Below are positions 7,398 to 15,748 of a DNA stretch of 64,000 nt, piece by piece. The notes beneath the pieces are model-generated. The model was not told the DNA's origin. It made no database searches and worked only from the letters and a program-made list of their open reading frames with translations. Location: the NCBI GenBank assembly GCA_027592275.1, contig JAQCKF010000005.1, forward strand, positions 1 through 64,000, given 5' to 3'. Both the position numbers and the translations under genes were made by a program. How positions within the stretch are numbered: the first letter of the stretch is position 1; every line of letters starts with the position of its first letter. Origin of the DNA: Pseudomonadota bacterium. Its GTDB lineage: Bacteria; Pseudomonadota; Gammaproteobacteria; Pseudomonadales; Pseudohongiellaceae.

Positions 7398-9749
7398 TCA
7401 TTGTGGCAGGCGATAGGCAATGATGTACCCGCCCTCTGGATCTTCTTCGTCAGCGGGAAGCGCCCTAAAGCCCGAGCCGCTGGTTGAATTAAAAACCGGA
7501 ACGGTAATTACTACGGTCTGCTCTCCTGCTGGAGACAGGTAACTCATAGGAGTCGCGTGCGCCGTGAAAGGCAGATCAGCACTCCACAGTTCCTTTCCGT
7601 CGCTTATGTTTGTAGCACGAATTGTATTGTCGAAAGTGCCCGCGCTAAAAATCAAACCCCCTGCTGTCGTTATCGTGCCCGCGCTCTGCGGAGTGCCCAC
7701 GGTGATTGGCAGACGTGTCTTTATGCCGAACGGTCCGCTCTCCTTCGCTGTGCCCATAGGTCGCTCCCAAAGCAATTGCTTCGTCTCGAGATCGATAGCT
7801 GCGAGAACACCAAAAGGTGGTTGATTGCAGGGAACTCCTAATGGCGACATGAAACGGACGGTGGTGTGGGAATACGGCGTGCCCAGTTGGTTGCCTGGCA
7901 CACCTTCAGGCAATTCATCTCGGGGAATCAAGGTTAGCTGATTTCCCAATATCAATGGATTGACCACCATGATGTTGTTTACCTGATCGATGCTGACTGA
8001 GCCCCAGTTGTGGCCACCAGCGTTACCAGGAAATTGAAAGATCGTATCGGCGCCGGGTACCGTGAAGTGGCCCTCATAGCGCATCTTCTTAAATTCGATG
8101 CGACACCAAAGTTGATCTAACGGGGTAATACCCCACATCTTTGCCTCTGACAGCTCTGGCCGGAAATTCGGTAAATCGACAGCAAATGGCTGCGTTGCCG
8201 CAACATAGTCTTCAGGCACTCCCCCTTCCTGAGGCACGGGCAGCTCCTGGATATCGAAAATCGGCTCGCCTGTCACCCTATTCAGCACGAACACTTCGGC
8301 ACGCTTGGTTGGCACCAGAACCGCCGGAATCTTCTCACCATCCTCACCGGGAAGATCTATCAATACCGGCTGCGACGGCACATCATAGTCCCATAAGTCA
8401 TGGTGGGTTGTTTGGTATGACCAGCGCACCGATCCCGTCTCGCCATCGATAGCCACAATGGAGCTCGCGTACTGCTCACTGGATTCCATGCGCTGCCCAC
8501 CGAAATAGTCTGGCGTCTCATTGCCCGTAGGTGCATAGATCAAACCTAACTCTTCATCGACACTGAAAAGGCTCCAAACATTGGGAGTGCCTCGGGTGTA
8601 CACTTCTCCCCTAAGCGGCTGCGTATTCACACCCGGCCTGCCCATGTCCCACGCCCAAGCAAATTCTCCAGAGAGAGCATCGAATGCACGTACGACACCC
8701 GAAGGCTCGCCCACACTTCGGTTGTCGAAAACCCACCCCCCGACTACAGCATTGCCCCGCACGATACCAGGCGGGGAGGTTTGGAAGTTGAATATTCGTG
8801 GGTCGTTACCCATAGCAATTGTTAGATCGACCTCTCCCTGCTCACCGAATTGAGAACAGCGCGCACCGCTTAACGCATCGATTGCGATTAATCGAGCATC
8901 CGTAGTCGCTGTTAGTATTCTCTGCTGACATTCACCCTGATAGTCCTCCGGCGCTTCGAAGTAGGAAACACCACGACAACCTGTAGTGAAATAACGCGCA
9001 AACTCTAAATGTTCAGGATCGATGAGCGGATCAAACTGCCAACGCAGTTCTCCGCTATCGGCATCCAGTGCGATGACCCTGTTTCCTCCCGTGCAGGCAT
9101 ACAGCAGCTCGCCTACTTGCAAAGGTGTCGCCTTAAATGAACCTCCTGCATTCGTTCGATAAGTCCAAGCCACCTCTAAGCTCTCTACATTGTCTCTATT
9201 TATCTGATCTACCGGCGAATATCTGCTACCACCGAGGTTGTTGCCATAGCTGGGCCAATCGGTTGCTGTATTTACAGTATTAACACCGGAGCGCGCGGAC
9301 AGCGGCTTTACTTCGTAGCCTGCACCGTCTATGGCTACATAGGCGGTAAGCGCTAATGCAATTGCGGTTACATAAAGCGGGTATTTAGCAGCCAGCAGCC
9401 CAGGTGGATTGCCTTGATGCAAGGAGCGACGCAGCCAGGGAGTCAGAAACCATAATCCTAGTACGGCGAAGGGCAGTATTCTGGGCAGCAACGCCCAGTG
9501 ATTTGTCCCGGATTCATAGAGTGACCACAACACAGTGAAAATCATGAGCGCGCCATAAATCATGGACGCTACCGGGTCTTGCTTCCACAATCGTCCAGCA
9601 CAGGACGCTAGCAGAAATCCAGATAACAGATAATAGAATGAACCACCCAGAATAATCAGCTGCGCGCCGCCTAATATCATGGGAACGGCAAAGAGCAATA
9701 GGATGATAGGAAAAATACGGGGAGCTTTATGGACTGAATCGACACTCAT
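7398..9749 (-). CDS. Membrane-bound PQQ-dependent dehydrogenase (glucose/quinate type)
   Basis: It oxidises a sugar or polyol in the periplasm and passes electrons to ubiquinone. The N-terminus carries about five membrane helices (residues ~12-145), as in Gcd/QuiA. An eight-bladed PQQ propeller follows, starting at WPSYGNNLGGSRYSPVDQIN. Propeller-specific segments include TGCRGVSYFE, TTHHDLWDYDVPSQPVL, PTKRAEVFVLNRVTGEPIF and GGHNWGSVSID. The length of 783 aa fits the family. The substrate cannot be read from sequence. It is followed after 10 bases by the tandem M42 peptidase, so both are probably one operon. Confidence 0.93.
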   Translation of the reverse strand: MSVDSVHKAPRIFPIILLLFAVPMILGGAQLIILGGSFYYLLSGFLLASCAGRLWKQDPVASMIYGALMIFTVLWSLYESGTNHWALLPRILPFAVLGLWFLTPWLRRSLHQGNPPGLLAAKYPLYVTAIALALTAYVAIDGAGYEVKPLSARSGVNTVNTATDWPSYGNNLGGSRYSPVDQINRDNVESLEVAWTYRTNAGGSFKATPLQVGELLYACTGGNRVIALDADSGELRWQFDPLIDPEHLEFARYFTTGCRGVSYFEAPEDYQGECQQRILTATTDARLIAIDALSGARCSQFGEQGEVDLTIAMGNDPRIFNFQTSPPGIVRGNAVVGGWVFDNRSVGEPSGVVRAFDALSGEFAWAWDMGRPGVNTQPLRGEVYTRGTPNVWSLFSVDEELGLIYAPTGNETPDYFGGQRMESSEQYASSIVAIDGETGSVRWSYQTTHHDLWDYDVPSQPVLIDLPGEDGEKIPAVLVPTKRAEVFVLNRVTGEPIFDIQELPVPQEGGVPEDYVAATQPFAVDLPNFRPELSEAKMWGITPLDQLWCRIEFKKMRYEGHFTVPGADTIFQFPGNAGGHNWGSVSIDQVNNIMVVNPLILGNQLTLIPRDELPEGVPGNQLGTPYSHTTVRFMSPLGVPCNQPPFGVLAAIDLETKQLLWERPMGTAKESGPFGIKTRLPITVGTPQSAGTITTAGGLIFSAGTFDNTIRATNISDGKELWSADLPFTAHATPMSYLSPAGEQTVVITVPVFNSTSGSGFRALPADEEDPEGGYIIAYRLPQ

Positions 9750-9890
9750 AGTAGTCGCCTTTTGTTATTTTTCAGCTAGCTGGCTCTCATCAGCATAGAG
9801 CCACGTAATATTAACTAAAGACTATACCTCAAAAAGCTGGAACACAGCGATGTTGGACGAATCGCGCTTATTGATTCCTTAAGGTAACTA

Positions 9891-10892
9891 TCACTTCTCC
9901 TTCTCCTGTATCCTCTGCTCCTGTTTAAAACGCAGCTTTTCCTGTCTGCCCCGCTCTATCGTCAGTTCCATCGGGGCCCCTATATGGGCTTCTCCGCGCT
10001 GTGCAGCGAGCTGCATCTGGCGTTCGCGCTCCGCGTAGCGCTTTACCTGCTCCTTACTGTGCTTGTCGTAACAGTGGTGGCAACTCACGCCCTTGAGATA
10101 GAACTCGCTGTCCTTATCTTTCTCAAGGATCGGTCGGCGGCAGGCATGACATTGATCATAGTTTCCCTTCTCCAACTTGTGATTTACCGTCACGCGATTA
10201 TCGAAAACGAAACACTCACCTTGCCACTTGGTATCGGTCTCAGGCTGCTCCTCCAGATATTTCAATATCCCGCCCTTTAGGTGAAACACATCCTTGAAGC
10301 CATGTTGTTTGAGGTAGGCCGTAGATTTCTCGCAGCGTATTCCACCGGTACAGAACATCGCAACTTTCTTATGCACTTTCGGGTCGAGGTTGTTCTTCAC
10401 GTATTCGGGAAATTCTCTAAAGGAATCCGTCTCAGGGTTTATGGCGTTCTCGAAGGTGCCGATCTCAACCTCGTACTTATTCCGTGTATCAAGAAGAAGA
10501 ACTTCGGGATCTGCTAGCAGAGCATTCCAGTCCTTGGCATCCACATAGGTGCCCACTATATGGGTTGGGTCTATATCCTCAACGCCCATGGTTACTATCT
10601 CTTTCTTCAGCTTGACCTTGGTCCGATAGAAAGGGTTCTCATCAACATAGGATTCTTTCGCCTGTATGCCCGCAAATCTGGGGTCCTTCGCCAACCAGGC
10701 AAGTACGGTATCGATGCCGATCCTGCTTCCAGCGATAGTGCCATTTATTCCTTCGGCAGCGAGCAGCAAGGTGCCCCGCACCTCATGAGCAAGCATTACC
10801 TCAAGCAGAGGCTCGCGCAAGGACTCATAATCTGGGAATTTTGCAAAGCGATAGAGAGCAGCGACAACTACGCCAGCGGCGGTATTATTCAT
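9891..10892 (-). CDS. trhO: tRNA uridine(34) hydroxylase TrhO (YceA), rhodanese-type
   Basis: TrhO performs O2-dependent 5-hydroxylation of U34 in certain tRNAs, a step toward (c)mo5U. It shows the acylphosphatase-like N-terminal domain ([15 protein letters not shown]), a rhodanese domain with catalytic [12 protein letters not shown] and a C-terminal cysteine-rich stretch ([15 protein letters not shown]) followed by a charged helix. The length of 333 aa is usual. ATG 10892 is preferred to ATG 10898 because AAGG is six bases upstream of the former and directly abuts the latter. Confidence 0.93.
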   Translation of the reverse strand: MNNTAAGVVVAALYRFAKFPDYESLREPLLEVMLAHEVRGTLLLAAEGINGTIAGSRIGIDTVLAWLAKDPRFAGIQAKESYVDENPFYRTKVKLKKEIVTMGVEDIDPTHIVGTYVDAKDWNALLADPEVLLLDTRNKYEVEIGTFENAINPETDSFREFPEYVKNNLDPKVHKKVAMFCTGGIRCEKSTAYLKQHGFKDVFHLKGGILKYLEEQPETDTKWQGECFVFDNRVTVNHKLEKGNYDQCHACRRPILEKDKDSEFYLKGVSCHHCYDKHSKEQVKRYAERERQMQLAAQRGEAHIGAPMELTIERGRQEKLRFKQEQRIQEKEK

Positions 10893-11010
10893 GATCATCC
10901 TTATAGCTGACTGGAACGTAAATCCAGCGCATTAGAGTGATAGGGATTATATTGAAAACATGACCCCTTGTACAAAATAGCTGGTGCAAGGCGAGCAGTG
11001 TTAAAAGCTG

Positions 11011-11862
11011 TTAGTCGGTCACAACGGGGAGTTTCGAAGGCGCTCCCCACTCTATCCACGAGCCATCGTAGACTGATAGATTGCGGTGACCTGCAAGGTA
11101 GGCCGCAAAGGTGAGGATGCAGGCGGTGAGACCGGAGCCACAGCTAGTGATTAGCCGTTGGTCGTGGGTGATAATTTCATTGAAAATCTCGATGAGCTCG
11201 GCCACGGGCTTCAACGATCCCTCGTTCAATAGCTTGGGAAAGGGTAAGTTCTGCGCGTTGGGCATATGGCCGCCGCGAATGCCCGCTCTTGGCTCTGGGG
11301 CTGTACCATGGAATCTGCCGCTGGAGCGCGCATCGAGAATCGCGCAACTCGAATCATCTATAGCGGAGAGTACGACGTTAAAGTCGCAGAATGAATCTTC
11401 CGCGTAGTTTGCCTCAAAATTCCCTGCGCCAGGGTTAAGCTGCAAACTATCGATAGTGGCAAAGCCGGCAGCAACCCATGCGCGTAAGCCACCATCCAGA
11501 ACCGCAACCTGCTCATGCCCCATGGCGCGAAGCATCCACCAGGCGCGCGGACTGGAATACAGCCCGACGTCATCATAGATCACGATGACACTGTCACTAT
11601 TTATACCGAGTTTACGCACCTCTTCGGTAAACAAATCTGCTCCCGGCATCATATGCGGCAGAGAAGAATCCTGTTTACATATCTTCTTATCGTAGTCGAA
11701 GCGCCGCGCTCCAGAAATGGCCAGGAAGCACTCTTCGCTGTTAAGAGACTCATAACCGGGCACTACTGGAGGAACCGACGCATCGAGAATAATTAATTGT
11801 GTAGCGTGAAGGTTGTCGTGCAGCCAATTGACGTCAACGAGCGGGGATGGAAGCTGTAGCAT
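11011..11862 (-). CDS. sseA: 3-mercaptopyruvate-type sulfurtransferase
   Basis: It is a two-domain rhodanese of 283 aa. The N-terminal domain lacks the catalytic cysteine and keeps IYDDVGLYSSPRAWWMLRAMG. The C-terminal domain has C241 in SCGSGLTA, the neutral CGSG(V/L)TA loop that favours 3-mercaptopyruvate over thiosulfate. The closing YDGSWIEWG motif is also characteristic. It likely donates sulfur or forms H2S in the cytoplasm. It stands between trhO and the DUF3014 gene, all on the minus strand, with gaps of about 120 and 150 bases to the respective start sites, so shared transcription is uncertain. Confidence 0.88.
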   Translation of the reverse strand: MLQLPSPLVDVNWLHDNLHATQLIILDASVPPVVPGYESLNSEECFLAISGARRFDYDKKICKQDSSLPHMMPGADLFTEEVRKLGINSDSVIVIYDDVGLYSSPRAWWMLRAMGHEQVAVLDGGLRAWVAAGFATIDSLQLNPGAGNFEANYAEDSFCDFNVVLSAIDDSSCAILDARSSGRFHGTAPEPRAGIRGGHMPNAQNLPFPKLLNEGSLKPVAELIEIFNEIITHDQRLITSCGSGLTACILTFAAYLAGHRNLSVYDGSWIEWGAPSKLPVVTD

Positions 11863-11900
11863 TAGTTAACCTATAAAATCTGTTGGCACGAATCTCGTTT

Positions 11901-12773
11901 CTACAATTGCTCTGCAAACTGTCGCAACTTAGCTTTTAGTTTCTCTGTGTTTTGCGGGCCAATACGAATCAACTGCTTCTGCATTTCTTCCATATTTTCT
12001 ATGCTGGCGTCTGCGTAAAGAAACATAACTGAAGGCTTAACCAACTGGTAAGGACCCTCTACATTTGACGAACGCAGCACGGCGTTAATCGCCGAGCGCA
12101 GGGTGTCATCGAAGTTTACATTTCTAGATCCGATCTCCGCATAGGCTTGCTGAAATAAGGGCTGAAGAGTTCGGTAGAGAATCATCGCCTGAACAGTATC
12201 GACTGCAACAAAGGTATCTATGAGTTGATTAAAGCGCTCGTGTGCACCAGCTTCCATCACGAAGAGATTCGCGTCGATATTGCGAACCGTCATTTCCTGT
12301 CCTATCCGCTTGTACGGCAAACTAGTCTGAGGAAAACCACCGCGACTAATATTGTCGACAAAAACAACGATACTTCGAATGAGTTGCTCGTCATTCAATA
12401 CGCTTATTAGCGCGGCACCATTCTGCAGAGCCCGTAATCCTTCGAGAACGAAACCATCGCTGTCATTCAGGCTCGGTAATTCGACAAGCTGCGTGGGAGG
12501 CTCTTCGGCAACCGGCGCAGCAACCTCTACCGGTGCCTCTCCGATTACCGGTGTAGCAGCCACAGCTGGCGGCTCTTCGGGAGGCTGCAAACGCGTCTGC
12601 GGTAAAGTCGGAGTAATTACTGGGGCAGGTTCGGCAACAGGCTGCACAGCAGTCGCTGGCACTATTACAGTTGTGGTACCGGTGGGCGCTTCAAAAGTGG
12701 CCGCCAAGTACACCAAATACAATAGAGTAAACACGGCAATAGCCGCGACTACCCAAATGCCAATTTTTGACAT
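11901..12773 (-). CDS. DUF3014 domain protein, membrane anchored
   Basis: A single membrane helix (about residues 4-26, IGIWVVAAIAVFTLLYLVYLA) is followed by a Pro/Ala/Val-rich linker of about 70 residues and a DUF3014 domain that begins at LPSLNDSDGFVLEGLRAL. The function of DUF3014 is not known. The topology suggests an inner-membrane protein with a periplasmic domain on a flexible stalk. ATG 12773 has CGGAGTG upstream. A longer ORF starting at 12836 would add 21 unlikely residues ahead of the helix. Confidence 0.8.
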   Translation of the reverse strand: MSKIGIWVVAAIAVFTLLYLVYLAATFEAPTGTTTVIVPATAVQPVAEPAPVITPTLPQTRLQPPEEPPAVAATPVIGEAPVEVAAPVAEEPPTQLVELPSLNDSDGFVLEGLRALQNGAALISVLNDEQLIRSIVVFVDNISRGGFPQTSLPYKRIGQEMTVRNIDANLFVMEAGAHERFNQLIDTFVAVDTVQAMILYRTLQPLFQQAYAEIGSRNVNFDDTLRSAINAVLRSSNVEGPYQLVKPSVMFLYADASIENMEEMQKQLIRIGPQNTEKLKAKLRQFAEQL

Positions 12774-12961
12774 GAAAACACTCCGTATGTGTGTGGTACT
12801 GCAAATGCGCGCAAGTGGGAAAACACTTTGTCGCATTTTGTCACAGCGCCCGACCAGCTACAACACAGTGAATAGCCACGTCAGGCTATAGCCACCAATT
12901 GCCCTAATTCAAACACAGTTGCTGCAAGGGGGCATGCCCATCAACTTAACAGTTGATCAAA

Positions 12962-12998
12962 AAAAACCCGAATGCCTTACAGCACCCGGGTTCCATTT
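12962..12998 (-). terminator. Probable bidirectional terminator after the peroxiredoxin
   Basis: AACCCG (12965-12970) and CGGGTT (12987-12992) pair across a 16-base loop, with an A run on one side and a T run on the other. On the minus strand it lies about 30 bases after the peroxiredoxin stop. Confidence 0.55.
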
Positions 12999-13026
12999 TT
13001 TCATTCACGAAGTCTTGATCGTGAAC

Positions 13027-13569
13027 TTATACTTTAGGAAAACCCAACTCTTCCATCGTGCGGGTTAAGTCCTTGCCTGCCGTTGCTGGCTTGGTCTCTT
13101 TATCTATCTTTAAGATAGTTCCGTCGGCACCAATATAGTAAGTCCAACGATTAGCGAAACCAGCCGCCATTAATACACCGTACTCACTTGTCATTTCCTT
13201 TTCAGGATCTGCAAGAATTGGAAAACCAGCTGCATGCTCTTCAGCAAAAGCTGTATTGTCTTCCAAGGTGTCTACACTAGCCATAAAGTAAGCAACGTCA
13301 AAACTTTCAATTTCTCTAGCACTGTCACGCAGCGCTTTGCATTGCATAGTTCATCCGCCGGTAAAGGCTTTAGGAAAAAAGGCAATCACTACAGGCTTCT
13401 CGCCCAGAAACTGGGACATGCTGTAGGTCTGACCATCCGAGGCCTGCAGTGTGAAATCAGGCGCTTTATCGCCCACTTCCAATGCGGCAGCAAATTGACT
13501 TCCCAGCGCGACAGCCGCTAAAAACGCAGCCAGCGTGAGCCGAGTTAGTCGATTAACAAATTGAGACAT
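13027..13569 (-). CDS. Exported peroxiredoxin with in-frame UGA (predicted selenoprotein)
   Basis: Two adjoining reading frames in the same phase form one 180-residue AhpC/TSA protein when the TGA at 13351-13353 is read as residue 73. The order is signal peptide (ending near SQFAAA), then EVGDKAPDFTLQASDGQTYS, then FFPKAFTGG-UGA-TMQCKALRDS, FMASVDTLEDNTAFAEEH, FPILADPEKEM and WTYYIGADGTILKID. The UGA takes exactly the place of the peroxidatic Cys in FFPKAFTGGC. C77 may be the resolving residue. Bacterial peroxiredoxins with Sec at this position are known. A hairpin begins 14 bases after the UGA and fits bacterial SECIS rules. The sequence continues intact on both sides, so decay is unlikely. 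CGGAG precedes the ATG. SelABCD genes are not in the window. The alternative is a nonsense mutation or a Cys codon misread. Confidence 0.85.
13318..13336 (-). promoter_or_regulatory. Candidate bacterial SECIS hairpin inside the peroxiredoxin gene
   Basis: On the coding strand AGCGCTG (13336-13330) pairs with CAGTGCT (13324-13318), seven base pairs including one G-U, around the loop CGTGA. The loop starts 21 bases after the UGA and has G in its second position, as bacterial SECIS loops usually have G among the first two bases. SelB with Sec-tRNA would bind here. Confidence 0.6.
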
Positions 13570-13771
13570 AATCTACTCCGGTTGTTTAGTACAGCCTCGA
13601 ACGCGGAAGCGCCACGAGGCAGCACCATTGAACACCTTGTATCGGGCATTTTCCAGTAAAACTGCATTGAAACCCCTTATAAACACGACAACCGGAGGGT
13701 CTGGATCCAAATGAGTAGCCCAATGGGGCATACAGGCCGGACAGGTGCCAGCGCATCGAGTTAAACGGTGT

Positions 13772-14890
13772 CTAGAATAGCCGACGCGACCTAGACTGTC
13801 TGAGTAACTGGAAGGCCTGGGTCTCAAGCTCGGCGATCTGAGTCTCGAGCTCGGCACGCTCCACCCCGCCAAGATCAGAGCTCTGATCGTAAATCTGCCT
13901 CAGTCTATCGATAGATTCCTGCACCGCTCTGGTGCGTCTATTCATGGCGAATTGTTTCGCATCCACCTGCGATTGACGGTAGCGTGGATTCTCCACTTGA
14001 ACGTTGACGCATTCTCTGACGATTTGCCCCGTGGCATTTCGCACATTGCGACAGCGCTGTTGATTGAGGTAGCGACTGACTGTTCCTTCAAAGGCAGAGT
14101 AGGGAGTGCTAGCAATCGCTCTCGCCAAAACTAAGTCAGTCTCTGATTTGCCGGTAATTATTCCAATGAGGTTCTCAGGCCTAGTGTCTGTTTGAATCTC
14201 AAGATTGTCCAAGAGGCGCTCATAAAAATCGCTGAGATCTTCGGCATTGCGCGAGTAAGAACGATAGCCAAGATCGAGCAGGTTTTGTCGCAATAGGCGT
14301 AATTTCCATTCCCCATAATTCTCCGCCGCCTCGAGATAGGCAGGATCACCTAACTCATACAAACGACTGCTAATATGGTAGCGAAGCTCGTGCAGGTCGT
14401 CGGTTTCTTCCCAATTACTCAGTTGGCTGTTGCTCTCGATCAGAGAGGCAATGATAGGTAATTGTTCGTCGCCATAGAGCCCGGTATTGATGCGACTAAT
14501 CTGCAATGCATCGGTATACACCCTGATCGCCGATTCGAAGTCTTCAACTTCGGCATACAGCGCAGCCAGATCGCCATAAGCCTCTTGAAGCTGAGGCGAA
14601 TAGATTCCTTGACTGCCCTGCATTTCATCGATGGCCTGTAGTCGCAGATCTAACTCTCGAGCAAACTCTGCATCGCCATTTCTTTGTTGCTCATTGCGCA
14701 GATCTTCCTCAGCTAAATCTATTGCCTCTTGGGTATCGAAGGTCTCGTATTCCCCATCACCAACCTGCTCCTGAGCCTGAGCCCCGACACTGAACGCGAA
14801 AACGAAAGTGAACGCGAATGTCGCACACGGCAAAATTCCCCAAGACTTCTTGGCAAAGGATATTGGCCCGTTGTTGCCTGCTGTTTTCAT
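13772..14890 (-). CDS. Secreted TPR-like protein of unknown function
   Basis: A signal peptide (about residues 1-40, ending VGAQAQE) is followed by helical repeats of TPR type (LQEAYGDLAALYAEVEDFESAIRVYTDAL and neighbours). The C-terminal part has a VRECVNVQVENPRYRQ segment and two coiled-coil-like helices rich in Glu, Leu and Arg. I recognise no enzyme. ATG 14890 gives the usual signal peptide, and ATG 14920 would add ten residues. It is probably periplasmic and may be a scaffold (inference). It lies about 200 bases upstream of the selenoprotein gene on the same strand. Confidence 0.7.
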   Translation of the reverse strand: MKTAGNNGPISFAKKSWGILPCATFAFTFVFAFSVGAQAQEQVGDGEYETFDTQEAIDLAEEDLRNEQQRNGDAEFARELDLRLQAIDEMQGSQGIYSPQLQEAYGDLAALYAEVEDFESAIRVYTDALQISRINTGLYGDEQLPIIASLIESNSQLSNWEETDDLHELRYHISSRLYELGDPAYLEAAENYGEWKLRLLRQNLLDLGYRSYSRNAEDLSDFYERLLDNLEIQTDTRPENLIGIITGKSETDLVLARAIASTPYSAFEGTVSRYLNQQRCRNVRNATGQIVRECVNVQVENPRYRQSQVDAKQFAMNRRTRAVQESIDRLRQIYDQSSDLGGVERAELETQIAELETQAFQLLRQSRSRRLF

Positions 14891-15169
14891 AGTCTTATCT
14901 ATTTGGCTAACTCTCGGCATTTATAACTCGGTTGACCTGAATCATTACTGAATCAGTTACCCTGCCGGGAACCGATCAACATAATACACTCATAGCTTAT
15001 CTAAGTTATTGTTTTTTATATTATTATCATTCTATTAAGTGCTTTGACCATAAAGATTTACCAGCGACGGCGGTACCAATGGTAATTTCAATCAATCCTC
15101 TTTAGTATTTTGAAAATAATATCGAACAATACCAAGAGAATCTCTACCCATTTCCTCGGAACTAGTTTC

Positions 15170-15481
15170 ATGATCAGTATCGTAGCCCTACTCACCGTTC
15201 GCGACGCCGATGCGTTTGACCAGTTCGAACGGCAGGCAGCTTTAATCATGAAAGCCTATGGCAGCCGAATAGACTCGGCCTTCCGCCCGCGTGTAACGAA
15301 TTCTGAAGCAGCGCAGTCTGTCGATGAGATTCATGTATTGAAATTTCCGGATCATGAGGCGTTCGATCGCTACGCAGGCGACGACAAACTGCTCGCGTTA
15401 GCGCCACTCAGGGAGAAAGCGATTCGTGAGTCCGCCGTGTATGTGTCTGCCACCGAGGTGGATTACGCTGAGCTGGAATAG
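15170..15481 (+). CDS. Small DUF1330/monooxygenase-like (dimeric alpha-beta barrel) protein
   Basis: This is a 103-residue protein: MISIVALLTVRDADAFDQFERQAALIMKAYGSRID, then VDEIHVLKFPDHEAFDRYAGDD. It resembles DUF1330/ABM-type proteins, where a conserved strand (HVLKFPD) precedes a helix. A TTG at 15110 would lengthen it, but the residues gained are not family-like and ATG 15170 with GGAA upstream is better. It is probably a cytosolic dimer. No function can be assigned. Confidence 0.65.
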   Translation: MISIVALLTVRDADAFDQFERQAALIMKAYGSRIDSAFRPRVTNSEAAQSVDEIHVLKFPDHEAFDRYAGDDKLLALAPLREKAIRESAVYVSATEVDYAELE

Positions 15482-15672
15482 TCCTCGCAGCAACTAATCG
15501 CTGCACTTGCAGCGTCACATCCCAGCCTTCCCCCAGCGCATTCCTACACTTTCACCCTAGACGATACAAAATCCTCTCAACTGCTCGTCACACGGCAATG
15601 TTACATGACAAAATGTAGAAGCTGCGTTACTCTCAGGGGCGTGTATTTGCTATCTTTTGCTGACCTTTTGCC

Positions 15673-15686
15673 AGACAAAATTGTCT
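15673..15686. promoter_or_regulatory. Short dyad upstream of the PQQ dehydrogenase
   Basis: AGACAA and TTGTCT form six-base arms two bases apart, 63 bases before the next start codon. It may be an operator, but evidence is limited to symmetry. The rest of 15482-15748 shows nothing gene-like. Confidence 0.25.
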
Positions 15687-15748
15687 TATCTAAACGAATT
15701 AGCAGAATAGACTAGCAAATATCGCTTCCCCAATAAGAGGATCTAATA

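Noticed and set aside
12352..12891. 179-codon plus-strand ORF antisense to the DUF3014 gene
   Set aside because: It mirrors the Pro/Ala-rich linker of the real gene, has no recognisable domain and is a composition shadow.
13573..13872. 99-codon minus-strand ORF overlapping the TPR protein gene end
   Set aside because: Out of phase with the TPR gene, low complexity at the N-terminus and no ribosome site.
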